64,000 nt of DNA from Mallotus nudiflorus (GCA_947683625.1 CANTUR010000925.1:248001-312000), one strand, 5' to 3'; positions 1-11,339 are shown, counted from the first letter of the stretch. Notes: generated by a model not told the origin, from the sequence alone. Numbers and translations are program-made.

Positions 1-733
1 ATACAAACTTCTTAGAATTTTTTAAGGCTAGAAAAAGTGGTAGACATCGCTTGGCTAAACAAAAGATGAAACGCCTTAAGGTTGTTATTCTGCCATTTAG
101 CTTCTACAACTCGTTAATAGCTGTTGGAGCTTTTATTTTAAGAATGGCCTCCATCTTCTTCGAGTTAGCTTTGATTCCCCTGTGGGATATCATGAATCCT
201 AGGAATTTACTTGCCTTTACTCCATAAACTCACTTATCTAGATTTAGCTTTATCTGGAATAAGTTCAGTGTTTGAAGGGTTTGGTCGAGGTCATCGAAAT
301 GCCACTCCACATGTTGGCTCTTGACGATGATATCATCCATATATACCTCCATGTTCTTTCCAATTTGATCCTGAAATACATGGTTCATCAACCTCTGATA
401 TGTTACTCCGATGTTCTTCAGCTCAAAGGGTATAACTTTATAATAATAAAGACCTTCATGGGTGATAAATGACATTTTTTCCTGATATTATTTCTTCATT
501 AGTATCTGATGGTACCCTTGTGCAATATCCATAAAGCTATATAAGTAGTGATTGATAGTGGAGTCTACAAGTTGATCTATCATTAGTAACAGATAACTAT
601 CTTTAAGGCATGCTTTGTGAAGGTCGGTATAGTCTACACACATTCTGTATTTGCCATTAGACTTCTTCACCATCACTATGTTAGCCACCCATTTTGGGTG
701 TATGACTTCTTTAATAAATTCGGCTTCCAACAA
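1..733 (-). pseudogene. Gypsy reverse transcriptase and start of RNase H (broken)
   Basis: Reading leftward, 733-488 encodes the N-terminal RT block (KSNGKYRMCVDYTDLHKAC, then FMDIAQGYHQI) and 475-230 the catalytic palm with VYMDDIIVKS, the YxDD metal-binding motif. Bases 230-1 continue into the linker and RNase H region (KFLGFMISHRGI, then NGRITTLRRFI). The two RT blocks are separated by a stop and frame change near 476-487. The family enzyme copies element RNA into DNA; this copy cannot do so because the frame is broken. Confidence 0.88.
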
Positions 734-1119
734 CTTCTTTTTTTCTTCTACGATTATTTTTTATCTTTCGTATGCAAAGGTCCTCTTTTTCTAAACAATT
801 GACTTTACTCTTAATTTAATGTTCAAACTATGTGAGGCAATCTGAGGATCCACTATAGTGATTTCAAATGCTTGAGAGGCAAAGTTACCTGAGTGTTTAA
901 TAAGGACCTCGCTTATTCTGTTCTTAACTTCACTATCGAGCTCATTATCGATCCTTACTGTCTTTCCATTGGCGATCTATAATGTTTGAACCTCATTAAC
1001 TGGCTCAAGTTTGGCTCCTTATTTCTTTATTTCCCAAGATTCCAAAGGGAATGCCTTCATCTGAGGTTTTACTGCCATCTAATAACATTGCCTAGCCATG
1101 TGCTGGTCCCCATGAATTG

Positions 1120-1490
1120 TTAGGCTTGGCCTTCAATAGGAATCTTTATGGTCAGACGTCGGATACTTATTACTGCATCGATCTTGTAAAGTTCTGGTTG
1201 GCCTATAATGTCATTGTATGCAAGTAGGAGATCCACCAAATTAAACTGGGCCTTAACCACTTTCATTTCTCCAATATCTTGATCTCTAAATTCTAGAATC
1301 AGCTCTACTAATCCCATTGGTTATGTAGTTCCTCTATAAAAGCTCATAATGGGATTCTGAATAGCTTTTAAATCAATAACAGAATCTCCCATTGCTTTCT
1401 AGGCATTCCAAGAGAGTGTGTTGATGGCGCTTCCATCATCAATCAATAATCTTTTCACCAAGTAATTATTGATGAAAGCGCTTATTACCA
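1120..1490 (-). pseudogene. Gypsy aspartic protease region (broken)
   Basis: The minus strand encodes VKRLLIDDGSAINTL, which occupies the place of the active-site block (normally D-S/T-G-S/A) of a retroelement aspartic protease, followed about 90 codons later by AYNDIIGQPEL, equivalent to the conserved YNAILGRP-type flap-side block of plant gypsy polyproteins. Two stop codons lie between the blocks. The catalytic triplet reads DDG instead of D(S/T)G, so even the active-site codons have changed. Confidence 0.72.
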
Positions 1491-1679
1491 GCGTATAATT
1501 GTGTGGGTGCTAAACATGTTTCCCATCTTTCAGACCAAACATGATAGTCTGCTTTTTCTCAAGGGCGAACCCTTATTCTCTATAGAATCTCTTAGGCCTC
1601 TTCTCTGTAATTTCTCCTTTAATAATGTTGGTTGGTTCATTCCAAGCTTTATTTGGTTCTAGCCTATCCCTGCTTTGGC

Positions 1680-3240
1680 ATCCGGATCTCTGCTCCAGCT
1701 AGATGTGTTAGTGAAGTTGTCGAGTTTACCATTATGTATTAATCTTTCTATGACATTTTTTAATTCTCAGCATGCCTCAGTTTTATGCCCAAAATCCCAG
1801 TGATATTGATGGTAGTACCTTTTATCCTGCATAGCTCTCCTAGTTAGACTTAGTCTTCTAGTTGGAGTAATGCCCACACCATTTTTCCTTACCCACATAA
1901 GGATCTAAGATCTAAAGGTATTTAGTGGCATATATTTCTTAGCCTCCTCAAATCCTTCTATCAGATTTTGAAAGTTTGATTGCTGGAAGCTTGGCCTTCT
2001 GGTTCTTGACCTTTCATCTCTTCTAGCAGGTGCTTTCTCGTCATCCCTTCACATCCTCTTGTCTTCATCCATCTTTATCATTTTGATTGCCATGGCCATT
2101 ACCTCAGTGAAGGTGCTAGGTTCTTTTGTCATTATCTTATCTTTAAGCTTTTTAAGTCAAGTCCCATTCTTCAAAGCCTCTATGGCTACCTCATTAACCA
2201 GATTCTTAATCTGCATGGCTACTTTATTGAATTGATTTAGATAGCTTCATAGTGATTCAGTGAGCTCCTATCGACACATCCGATTATTGTTGATATTTTT
2301 AGCTGGAGGGATGTTAGTGATGAATCAAGTTCAAAATTTCTTAGCTAACTCTTGAAAAGAGGAGATATAATTCTCAAGGAGTCAGTGGAACCACTTCTGA
2401 GCATTCTTGGTGAGTGTACTTGGAAAGACTCTGCACATAATTCTATTATTAACATTCTAGAGCAGCATTTTGGTTTTAAATGAGGATATATGGTTGATTA
2501 GATCTCTGGTTCCATCAAATTAATCTAACTGTGACATCCTGAATTTGGTTTGAATTTTTTTCTGGATTATTCTAGTTACAAAGGGCGTCTTCCCTTCCAT
2601 AACGCATTCATCTTCTTTCCTTGGCTTAATATGAGCTTTATGCATGACCTCTTCAACCTTTTGTGCTAACTTTGAATCGTCAAGTGCCAAGATTATAGAG
2701 TTGGATTCTCTTTTTGGAGCTTTATACTTTTCTCTGTTTCCTTTAGAGACCTCCAGAGCTGTTGTTGGTGTTGTCATATTATTTTTCATGAGTTATTCCA
2801 ACATTATCGCTTTGAATGAGGGCATTCAACTGTTGTTACATCAAGGTCATATGGGTTTGAATGTTTTGAATTATTGCTTCTTTACTCACAGGGGATAGGT
2901 AGAGTGATTGGGCTACTGTGTTTAGGTTAGGTGTGTTCATGGCAGGTGTTTCTGATATGTTCAGAAAAGGTATAAAAGGTATAGGTCTGTTATGGTGTTG
3001 AAAATGAGCATAGTAAGGGTGGTCAGTACAAGAGTTGGCCACCCTTGAGTATTATCAGGTGGAATGTATGTACCAGTTGGAGCTTAAGATGAAGGTCTGA
3101 CATGTTGAAAGGGGGCTATCGGGGATTATTGTCTAAGTAGGTGATGACAAGTTGATTGGGGAAATGGGAGCATATGGGTTGATGTATGTGTTAGGAGTTA
3201 AGATTGGTGGTGGATTGGAAGTCATAATGCCAAGGTCTCG
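1680..3240 (-). pseudogene. Gypsy gag region (broken)
   Basis: Several frames on the minus strand recall gag of plant gypsy elements: a Pro/Asn-rich N-terminal part (3220-2840), a segment ending TPFVTRIIQKKIQTKFRMSQLD (2650-2520), which precedes the capsid core in this family, and a C-terminal part starting ELKNVIERLIHNGKLDNF (about 1765-1710). Stops and frameshifts separate the pieces. Gag would form the virus-like particle around the RNA. No start codon gives an intact product. Confidence 0.7.
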
Positions 3241-3276
3241 ATTGGCAGATGCTTGAATGGCTTTTAACTCAAGAGT

Positions 3277-3294
3277 TTCCCACAGATGGCGCCA
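3277..3294 (-). other. Retrotransposon primer-binding site
   Basis: On the minus strand this reads TGGCGCCATCTGTGGGAA, a tRNA-3'-end complement of the form common in plant gypsy elements (TGGCGCC...). It lies about 10 bp inside the putative LTR end, which fixes the element's orientation and the LTR boundary. Confidence 0.7.
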
Positions 3295-3304
3295 CTTAAT
3301 AACT

Positions 3305-3651
3305 TGTTTCTGGAACTCTTAAGCTAGAACCCTACAAGTGACCAACGAAAGGCAAGATAAGAGGTAAGGAGAATCCCCACAGACCCGCTAATACCTAAGT
3401 CAGAAAATATATAGAGAGAGTTTGGAGAGATAGAGAGAGCAATGAGTATAAGATAATAGAATAAATAAGAATGAGGGATATATGGTCGTATTTATAGGGA
3501 TAGTGATGCTTAAACATGATAAGAATATGATTCCTCTTTGATGAAAGTTTTATGCCTACTAGAATAATATTTCTTTATATCCGGGAGTTTTCTTAATTGG
3601 GAATCTTTTCCTACTTGTTTTGGATGTCCTTTCCCTACAAGTAACCCTGCA
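3305..3651 (-). repeat. 5' LTR of the gypsy element (approximate ends)
   Basis: The segment to the right of the primer-binding site is bounded by TG (3305-3306) and CA (3650-3651), giving a candidate LTR of about 347 bp. It contains a minus-strand TATA-like sequence TATAAAT at about 3490-3496, suitable as the element promoter. The partner LTR is outside the window, so both ends are inferred rather than proven by comparison. Confidence 0.45.
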
Positions 3652-6411
3652 TAAGAAAATAAAGACTTTAATTAAATAGGAATATGCATATGGGGTATGA
3701 CTCTCTTTACAGAATTCACTTGCATCCAATTTTAATCATATATATATTTAGAAACAACATTGAAAAGAATAATTGGGATTTAGAACCCATTGATTTATAA
3801 CTAATCTAGTTCGATTCAAACGGGACTATAAAAATGACAAATATTTTTTAACTATTTAACATAAATACAACATGATACAAACTTAAAATGTCACTGAAAC
3901 ATTGCCCTATCAGATGATTTCAATATTGTTGGTAGACGTTGAAAAAATTTTACATACCTTTTCACCTCAAACTTAAAAATATTGTATTGAACACCAAAAT
4001 GTCAGAGTAAAAAAAAAAGTTGATACCTAGTTAATATTATTTAAACTATTCTTCAGATATCTTACTAAAACTTATTTTTCTAAATTGTAATTCAATCAAA
4101 CGATTTGATTTTAAAATTTGATTATTTGTTAAAAGATAAGAAGATTTTATTGTTATTTTAATTATTTTCAAGGTGATATCATTTTTTTGAGTGTATCAAT
4201 TCAAAATAATTGCAAAAATTCTAAGAAATTTAATAGAATTTTTCTGGGAAAAAATTAAGAAAATTTCAATCTCAAATCGAAATAAAAGCATGTGCAAACC
4301 CTAGCAGAAGGTGAAAGTTGTATGATTGCTGACATTGACAAATTGCGCAATTATTATTGTGTACGTCAAACTTGAAGCCAGAAAATGACTAATCCTTCAT
4401 CAAGTTATTTTTTCAAAATTGTGAGGCGGAATCTTATCCAAAATAATTAAATAATATTGAAGGCAGAATTTTATATTCTATATTTTTGGCATTTTTTTTT
4501 CTTTTGAACAAATATGTCTCTCTCTATGTATTTGGAGTCGAAAATGCAAGTGAAGAATTTAATGATTTTCTATTAGTACCCCAACAGTTTCTACCCAAAA
4601 AAAAAAAGACTATCGAGGCATGGAGAGACATAATGAGAATGCTAATACATCCAATGAGCCAAAGGGATTCTAGCTGTTCTTAAAGGAGTAATGAAAAATA
4701 CCATTAGCATTGATTTATGATTTTAACAAATGAAAATAGAATCCAAGAATATGCAGAATCGACTTGTAATTGACTAGCAATACTTTTGCTGCTCCTGCAT
4801 GCTTCGACATATTCCAAAATTCAATTAAAACTTGACGTATTCATTGGGAATAAAAAGGAAAAGAGAAAAACATATAGGATTTTTTTAAAAATAAATTGAT
4901 ACTGAAGAGAAAAGAAAAAAACTTTGTATAATTAAACAAGTTCACACTTTATTCTCCTTATATATTTTTTTATTTCGGTATTTGATAGCTATAAAAACTT
5001 CAATTAATTAATTTAAAATTCAAACCATATAAAATCTTGAATAATTCAAGCTCCTCATAGGTCAGCCTAAAGTCATACTTTCTTCTTCTTGCCTTTATTT
5101 TTCAATGACCTATAAGCCATATAAGAGCTATTATATCTAAAATTGGAAGAGATGGAAAAAAAAAGACAATTATATTAAATTAATTATGTATTTTCTTATA
5201 TCCTCACAAATAATTTAAATGATAAAAAATATAAATATTAAATGCGGAGAGTAGTTCGATTTCCCACCCTTGTCCTCCTTTTTCTCCTCTTTTGGTGAAA
5301 AATTAAGCTACTTGTACTAGTAATAAAAAAAAGTATGCACTTTCTTACAAAAATACCATTTTTCATCTCTACTCCTAATTGATACTATTGAATTGTCGGT
5401 TAATGAAGTGTGTGTGTATATATATATAAAGAACAATTCAGTACAATTCACAAAAATTAATCCTTTACATTCATTGCAAAAATTCTTCATATTTAAAATC
5501 AGTTTAAGCACTTTGATATGCTTTTTGTACTCTTAAGCTGACAGAAAAACTATTATGTGGAGGTATGTATAATTAATTATCCCCAAATGTAAATTTTTGG
5601 GCATAATATAGCTAAGCTTAGAGAAGTATTTTTATTTATAATCATCCCGCAAGTAAATTTTTCCAACCTATAAAGTATAAACTATCTATCTACTAAAATT
5701 TTATTGGGAATTCGAATTGTGGTTGTATGTAATGGAGTTTTTTTTTTTTAGGAAAGAAACAAACTTTTATTGATAAAAAAATCAGAAATAGACTCCACAA
5801 ATATATAATAATATTAAATTAATTATTAAGAAACTTTTATGCTTATAATTTTATCCTTAAAGTTGAATAAATTATGAATAATGGTAATTCAAACAAAAGG
5901 AAATTCACTATAAATTTTCCTTTTGAAAAGGAAATTAGATATCTCCTTGTAATGTCCCAACATTTACTATTAGAATATCCTAATAGAGGGAGACATTATA
6001 CATACTTCTTACTTTTAATAAGTTAAAAAATCAAACCAATAAAAATTCAGTATTGAATTAAAGTAATAAAAATAAAAACTTAATAGCATATAGGTGAACC
6101 TAAATAGTTTGATATGGGCAATAATAGTTTTCGCCCGTAGTAATAGTTACAGTGTTGTCGCTACTATACGACAACTACAATACAAGAAGTCATCAATTGG
6201 AAGGGTGATTTTGAGGTTTTCACCCCGCAATTTTACTGCTCCTATCGCTAATCAGGACAGAAGACTATCTGTTTGATATTATTAGTTTAGCCTTCCACAT
6301 CATCAAAGGTAGACACCATTATAAAATTTGGAGGACATGACATAAAGGAAAGAACAAAAGGGCGGAAAATGCACATAGAATGTTTCTTGTTACTTCCCTC
6401 TAGGAGACAAC
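3652..6411. other. Intergenic, AT-rich, no gene seen
   Basis: No coding pattern is recognisable. The short frames here have no family resemblance. A degenerate palindrome near 5970-5990 (CTATTAG...CTAATAG, between TAATGTCCC and GGGAGACATTA) could be a small MITE remnant. Confidence 0.5.
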
Positions 6412-6750
6412 ATATAAAAGTCATATGTCCAACTCCAATTATGAAAAATATAAAAGTCATATGTCCAACTGCAATTATGAAAATACTTGCGAACTGGAGT
6501 ATTATTAGTTGGAGTATTAGGTTAGCAGTAATTAACAAATAAACATACATCAATTTATTTTCTTTGAGGAAGAAAAATAAAATGATCAAATGAGCTAAAC
6601 ATGGACCGCCCTTCCCTTTTAAATCTGACAAAAATTAATTCCACAAAACAAAACCGTCCTCCCCTTTTAAATCTGATAAAGATTAATTCCACGAACAGCA
6701 CTAGAATTTGAACATGTAACTCAGGACTGGATTGAACATGTAACTCAGGA
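6412..6750. repeat. Cluster of three short direct duplications
   Basis: Three independent duplications lie within 340 bp. A 36-bp unit is repeated head to tail at 6412-6447 and 6448-6483 with one mismatch. A ~31-bp unit beginning CCCTTTTAAATCTGA is at 6614-6644 and 6662-6692. A 19-bp unit TTGAACATGTAACTCAGGA is at 6708-6726 and 6732-6750. They look like local replication or repair duplications. Confidence 0.85.
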
Positions 6751-7730
6751 TGCTCCTGGATATAAGTAGCTACTAAACCAAATACAAGTAGCTACAGAAT
6801 CAAGCCCTCGTTGTCTCAAAATACATATTAATCACCTATTGGTTCTAATGCATAAATATTAATTGGTGCAAGTGATTAGACTTAGATTATAGACTAGCAG
6901 ATGTAATGTAACCAACATATTTGAACAGAGTTGCAATGTTAACAAGTTTCAGTATAGTTGCGAGACCCCAGAACAATGAACCTAATTGAATACATACAGA
7001 ATCATTTTTTACACTTCCTGATGCATCTTTCATCAGTAGTACTACTATACAATGCAATCAATCCATTGATACAGTTTCTGAAGCATTTTGACAAACCTGT
7101 TTATTCTACTAACCCAATAATCATTGTCCATCAAATCTCTTAATTATAATCACTACTACATTGTACCAAATAATTACTGACTACTGCTAAAAAACCGGCA
7201 TGCATGAGATAGATAGATACATATATACATTTATATTCATGAAAATTTCTGATAAATATTGAATATTATTGAATTGAAGATCAAAGATAGCATTTCAATT
7301 CGAACAATATTGCGAATCACAAATGACATGCAATAATTTCTTCTCATCATATCCAAAATCATATAGCTGTAAGTGAAAAATAATAATCTAAATCTGAAGA
7401 AGCAAACCTTAATCTGCATTGAGAGAAACCAAACTCACCTTGAGATGTTTCTCAACAGCTACTAGCTTTATCGAATCAAAATAGTTACAAAGAAAACATG
7501 CAATTCCTGACATTGATCCATCTCTTCTTGTGTAATCTATAGCTTGCCAATTAACCAACCATAAATAGTAGTAGAATTTAAACTAGCAAATCAATTCCTC
7601 GTCTCAGAGGGTCACTAATCAAAACCCCGGAAGCCCGGCCAAGACCCAGATGCATTTATAAGCTCAACTGATACACCTGAAGCAGGCAAGGGCAGATGTA
7701 GCGCACACACGGACCCTTCAGAGAAAGATC

Positions 7731-7840
7731 CTCCATTGAAACGATCAATGGAGATTGAGATCTGTACATATCAAAAACCAAAGATGACTTGCATGCAAGT
7801 CATCCACAAGAAAAACACTCCTTATACTGTGTTTTCTTGT
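7731..7840 (-). other. Three successive hairpins in the ABI4-like gene 3' flank
   Basis: Three inverted repeats follow each other 46-155 bp past the ABI4-like stop codon. First is a perfect 22-bp palindrome at 7783-7804 centred on TGCATGCA. The second has arms 7806-7818 and 7829-7840 (12 bp with one bulged A, 10-nt loop). The third has arms 7731-7739 and 7745-7753 (CTCCATTGA/TCAATGGAG, 5-nt loop). They probably fall in the 3' UTR. Function unknown. Confidence 0.8.
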
Positions 7841-7885
7841 ATAAAACAGAAAAAAATCTCCATGCAAAGTCCTCATCAAGAGCCC

Positions 7886-8962
7886 TTACAAATCAAAAAT
7901 GGAAGGATCTCCATAATCCCAGATGCTAGATGGTGGATATTCATCATCACTTGTCAAAGGCCACACCGATGGAGATCCAGGTCCGACATGCATCATTGGA
8001 TCTTGATGATTCGCCGGTGCAATTACAGGTTGATTATTGCTAGAAAGAGATAAACTTGAACCAACTGAACCCACCAAAGAACTAATATCATCGTACAAAC
8101 CATGTTGTCGCTGTTGCTGAGGGTTACGATCATTATAATCGTAATTAATAGTGTGATGATACGAGGTTGTTGCTGTTTCTGTAGCTGTCGGGATTGATAT
8201 GGGGCCACAAGTAATGAAACTTGATGAATCCTGATCAAGAAATGGGTATTGATGTTGATGTTGATAAGGATAGTGGTGTGACAACATACCTTGATGTTGT
8301 TCTTGTTGATTCTGTACTATGTTAGTAGGACACAGTACAGTACTTGACCCTACTATATTAGTAATCTGATCTTGCTGTTGAAGATGTTGATAAGCATCGT
8401 ACGGACCAAATCCAGGAATAGGAGAAGGCGCCATTGAAGCAGGTGAAAGAGAGAAAGTAAAACCGAATCCAGAAGGACGAGGAAGCAAAGGACGAAGTGA
8501 CTGAGTAGAAGAAGAGCTAGAACCTCGAGAAGAAGACAAGGAAGAAGACGAAGAAGAAGAAGAAGCTTGTATTGTTGATGAATTTGAAGGCTGTAAATTA
8601 AGCTGAGCTCTTGAACCATACAAGATAATAGCTGCACGATCATAAGCTCGAGCTGCATCTTCAGCTGTAGCAAAAGTACCAAGCCATTTACGGGTTCTTT
8701 TCCTTGGTTCACGGATCTCAGCAACCCACTTACCCCAGCTTCGTTGTCTAACACCTCTATATCTAAACTTATTATTATCAGGTCCACCTCTTCCCTTGCA
8801 CTTCCTACCACTACCACTACTGCTACTGTTGCTACTATTATTGTTATTGTTGTTACTATCACTATTGGTATCGCTGGTTACAGCGGCAGCGGCTGCAGTG
8901 GTGGTGGTGGTTTCTTGATTTTCTTGAGGTGGATTAGTGAGGGAAGAAGGGTCATTTTCCAT
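7886..8962 (-). CDS. ABI4: ABI4-like AP2/ERF transcription factor
   Basis: Encodes 358 residues in one exon. ABI4 is a nuclear AP2/ERF (DREB A-3) regulator of abscisic-acid and sugar signalling in seeds and seedlings that binds CACCG-type (CE1) elements. Visible in order: Asn/Ser-rich N-terminus; basic stretch GRKCKGRGGPDNNKFR (52-67); one AP2 domain (about 66-123) with RYRGVRQRSWGKWVAEIREP and WLGTFATAEDAARAYDRAA; a Ser-rich run (131-154); LRPLLPRP (156-163); Gln/His-rich middle; SSLVGSVGSSLSL (294-306); and an acidic C-terminus SIWDYGDPSIFDL (346-358). The LRP, VGSVGSSLS and IWD motifs and the domain order match Arabidopsis ABI4. I chose the Met at 8962 because MENDPSS begins the family-like N-terminus; an in-frame ATG 33 codons upstream (9061) would add a basic/Phe-rich extension. 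No frame damage. Confidence 0.93.
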   Translation of the reverse strand: MENDPSSLTNPPQENQETTTTTAAAAAVTSDTNSDSNNNNNNSSNSSSSGSGRKCKGRGGPDNNKFRYRGVRQRSWGKWVAEIREPRKRTRKWLGTFATAEDAARAYDRAAIILYGSRAQLNLQPSNSSTIQASSSSSSSSLSSSRGSSSSSTQSLRPLLPRPSGFGFTFSLSPASMAPSPIPGFGPYDAYQHLQQQDQITNIVGSSTVLCPTNIVQNQQEQHQGMLSHHYPYQHQHQYPFLDQDSSSFITCGPISIPTATETATTSYHHTINYDYNDRNPQQQRQHGLYDDISSLVGSVGSSLSLSSNNQPVIAPANHQDPMMHVGPGSPSVWPLTSDDEYPPSSIWDYGDPSIFDL

Positions 8963-9057
8963 GAAAGAAAAGGATTTTAAAGGGTGTTTTAGAGAAAAGA
9001 AGAAGAAGGGTCCTCGTTCTTTGGTGGTAGAAAAAGACTGGTGGGTGTGTTTGAATG

Positions 9058-9102
9058 TCATGTGTATAAATGGTGGAAAAGGGCGGTGGTGCTCTTCTCC
9101 AT
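9058..9102 (-). other. Upstream ORF in the putative ABI4-like leader
   Basis: A 14-codon ORF (MEKSTTALFHHLYT) starts at 9102 with a good initiation context (A at -3, G at +4). It ends with TGA at 9060-9058, overlapping the next ATG (9061-9059) as ATGA. That second ATG is in frame with the ABI4-like coding sequence. If the mRNA starts upstream of 9102, this could modulate initiation; no transcript evidence is available here. Confidence 0.5.
9084..9088 (-). promoter_or_regulatory. CE1-like CACCG element
   Basis: The minus strand reads CCACCGCC here, containing the CACCG core recognised by ABI4 itself in Arabidopsis, whose gene is reported to autoregulate. It lies about 120 bp upstream of the chosen start, within or close to the leader. 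A 5-bp core is weak evidence. Confidence 0.3.
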
Positions 9103-9150
9103 TTTTTTTTCCTTAAAAGTATATATATATATATACGCTACACAGGACAA

Positions 9151-9158
9151 TTTTTATA
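9151..9158 (-). promoter_or_regulatory. Candidate TATA box for the ABI4-like gene
   Basis: TATAAAAA on the minus strand, about 190 bp upstream of the chosen ATG; it would place the transcript start near 9120. An AT dinucleotide run at 9119-9135 is an alternative core promoter. Confidence 0.4.
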
Positions 9159-9169
9159 GAATTGAAATA

Positions 9170-9324
9170 AGAGGAATTTCTCCAACTTCACCTTTTTAAA
9201 CCATAAATAATTAATCCAGATCTTTTTATTTTCCTGTAACATTTAAAGAAAAATTTTAAAAAATTAAATTAAATTAAATTTTATTATTTACTAAAAATTT
9301 AAGAAAAGTAGGAGAAATTCCTCT
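9170..9324. repeat. MITE-like inverted repeat in the ABI4-like promoter
   Basis: Arms at about 9170-9197 and 9298-9324 begin AGAGGAATTTCTCC on their outer ends and are near-perfect inverse copies over ~27 bp, with ~100 bp of AT-rich sequence between. The size and AT-rich core fit a small non-autonomous DNA element. No clear target-site duplication was identified. Confidence 0.55.
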
Positions 9325-9462
9325 GAGCGGAGAAAAAAAAGTTTTGCTGGTGCACACAGAAGAAAGATAAAAAGATTGCTGTTCAGTGAAGGAAACACAC
9401 CAGAAACACAGGTACAGGAAGCACATTGGTTTGGGAATTTGGAATTTTTATATTTATTGCTT

Positions 9463-9468
<6 letters not shown>

Positions 9469-9510
<42 letters not shown>
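9469..9510. repeat. (TA)n microsatellite
   Basis: Uninterrupted TA run of about 21 units, about 0.5 kb upstream of the ABI4-like start. Confidence 0.95.
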
Positions 9511-9513
<3 letters not shown>

Positions 9514-11283
9514 TTTTTAGAAACTAATGGTTTCTTTTCAAATACCAATTCAAAACACTTTTTCATTAATTTCTAATTAATATTTTTTCTTTATAATTTT
9601 GTATTCCTATATAAAAATATTTTTCTTCAATAATTTTTTCAACAGAAATAATAAAAATCTAAAAATAATTTTTTTTAATTATAGTTATAGGAATCAACAA
9701 ATATCAATTACATGATAAAAAAATTTTGGTCAAAATAATTCTTAAAATCAAATATCCTTAAATAGGAGTCCCTATTGACATTCATTTTTATTTTTTCATT
9801 TTAAGAGGATAATCATGTCTCAAAATTTTTTAATTAATTTTATTTTAATAATTAAGAAATTATTTGAAATTAATAAATATATATAATAAAATAAAAAATT
9901 ACTTTACATCATATATTTTTAATTGAGTTATTTTTATCTAAATCGTTAGTAAGACTATAAAAATAAAAAAAAAAATTCTGATAATTAATTTATTGTAATT
10001 ATATATATTATAATTTAAATTTAAAATATTATTAAAATGAAATTAGTGTTATTAACTAATTCTAGTGATTTTTAGTTGAGTTGAATTATTTTCCAAAAAA
10101 GACATAATAAGTTAGTCGCTTTTTTTTGAGTTTTAATTTTTTTGACAAAAGACTTGGTTACGTATGCAAAAGAGCAAATAAAGACTAACCAAATTAATGA
10201 TATATAAAAAACACTTAGATGACATGCATTCTTGATAAGGTCAAATTGTTATTAACAATTTTTTATTAAGATTTTGCAGATATTTTTAAAAAATTCATTT
10301 TTGGGTTTTTGCTAAGAAATAAATTAAAAGAAACAACAGAAATTGATTGGGAGATTGAACTCTCTCCAGATAACGGTGCAGCTCCTAAAGCAGAGGAAAA
10401 ATGTTGCAGATAAAATGAAACTTCAAGTTGTAAAAGCATCTAAACATCGGTTTTCGTCTTGCAATGAGCTTTATATATATAATAACAGGTTAAATTTTTA
10501 ATTTAGACTAAAAGTATAAATTTATTAATTACAAAACTTATTAAGTAAAATTTAGGAAAATATTTACTAACACCGATTAGTAGATTAATTAATCTTTATT
10601 TTCATTTAAATAATATTTTAAATTTGAGTTCTTATATATAATATTATATTAAATTAGTTGTTATGAAGTTTTTATAGTTTTTATAACACTATCTAAATTT
10701 AATTAAATATATTAGAATTTCATAAATTCTGAACACTGATAAAAAAAAGATAAAAAATTTAAAAAGCCGTCATAGGTTTGATTTTTAATTTTTTAATATT
10801 AATATATTAAAAAATAGAAATAGACGGTGAATTTTAACTTTTCTTGGTGACTTTAGATTTTAAATTGCAAAAACATAATAGTTGTAAAAATACAAAAATG
10901 AAAATTTGTACATATATATTTATTCTATTAGCGATTTATAAAAAACCAATTCAATTGATTTAATAAAAATTAATTATATTAAAATTATTTTTTATGAAAC
11001 AGACATAGAAATCACGGGATAAATTTGGACGCTACTAGCAAAATTGCTCTTCTAATAATTTTTCTTAGCAGACTCTGAATCCCTATTTTCTCTTATATTC
11101 ATCTCTTAAAAAAGTTATTTTTAGAAATCTCGTTTAATAATTTTAAGATTACAAATTTAAGAGATGTGGAAGCAGTTTTTTTAGAGAAAAATAGTTTGAT
11201 TGTAGAAATATTAAAAATAAAAATTGTGTACATCTATAGTTCGATCCTACCAATATTAAATTCTTTATAGAATTTAAAGTTTA

Positions 11284-11339
<56 letters not shown>

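Larger units (their letters stand above)
1..3651 (-). mobile_element. Ty3/gypsy LTR retrotransposon, decayed, truncated by window edge
   Basis: A minus-strand element runs from its 5' LTR on the right through primer-binding site, gag, protease and reverse transcriptase to the start of RNase H, and is cut off at base 1. The order gag-PR-RT-RNaseH is that of Ty3/gypsy elements; the gag and RT wording and the PBS type resemble the plant Tat/Ogre-Athila branch (inference from motifs). The coding regions carry many in-frame stops and frame changes, so no functional polyprotein remains. The 3' LTR, integrase and target-site duplication lie outside the window. Confidence 0.85.

Noticed and set aside
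7783..7840. MIRNA precursor in the ABI4-like 3' flank
   Set aside because: Stems of 11-12 bp are too short for a plant miRNA duplex, and no known miRNA sequence matches.
8023..8862. Other long frames over the ABI4-like gene (8353-8862 minus, 8744-8980 plus and others)
   Set aside because: They lie in other frames of a low-complexity CAG/TCN-rich coding sequence and have no family resemblance.
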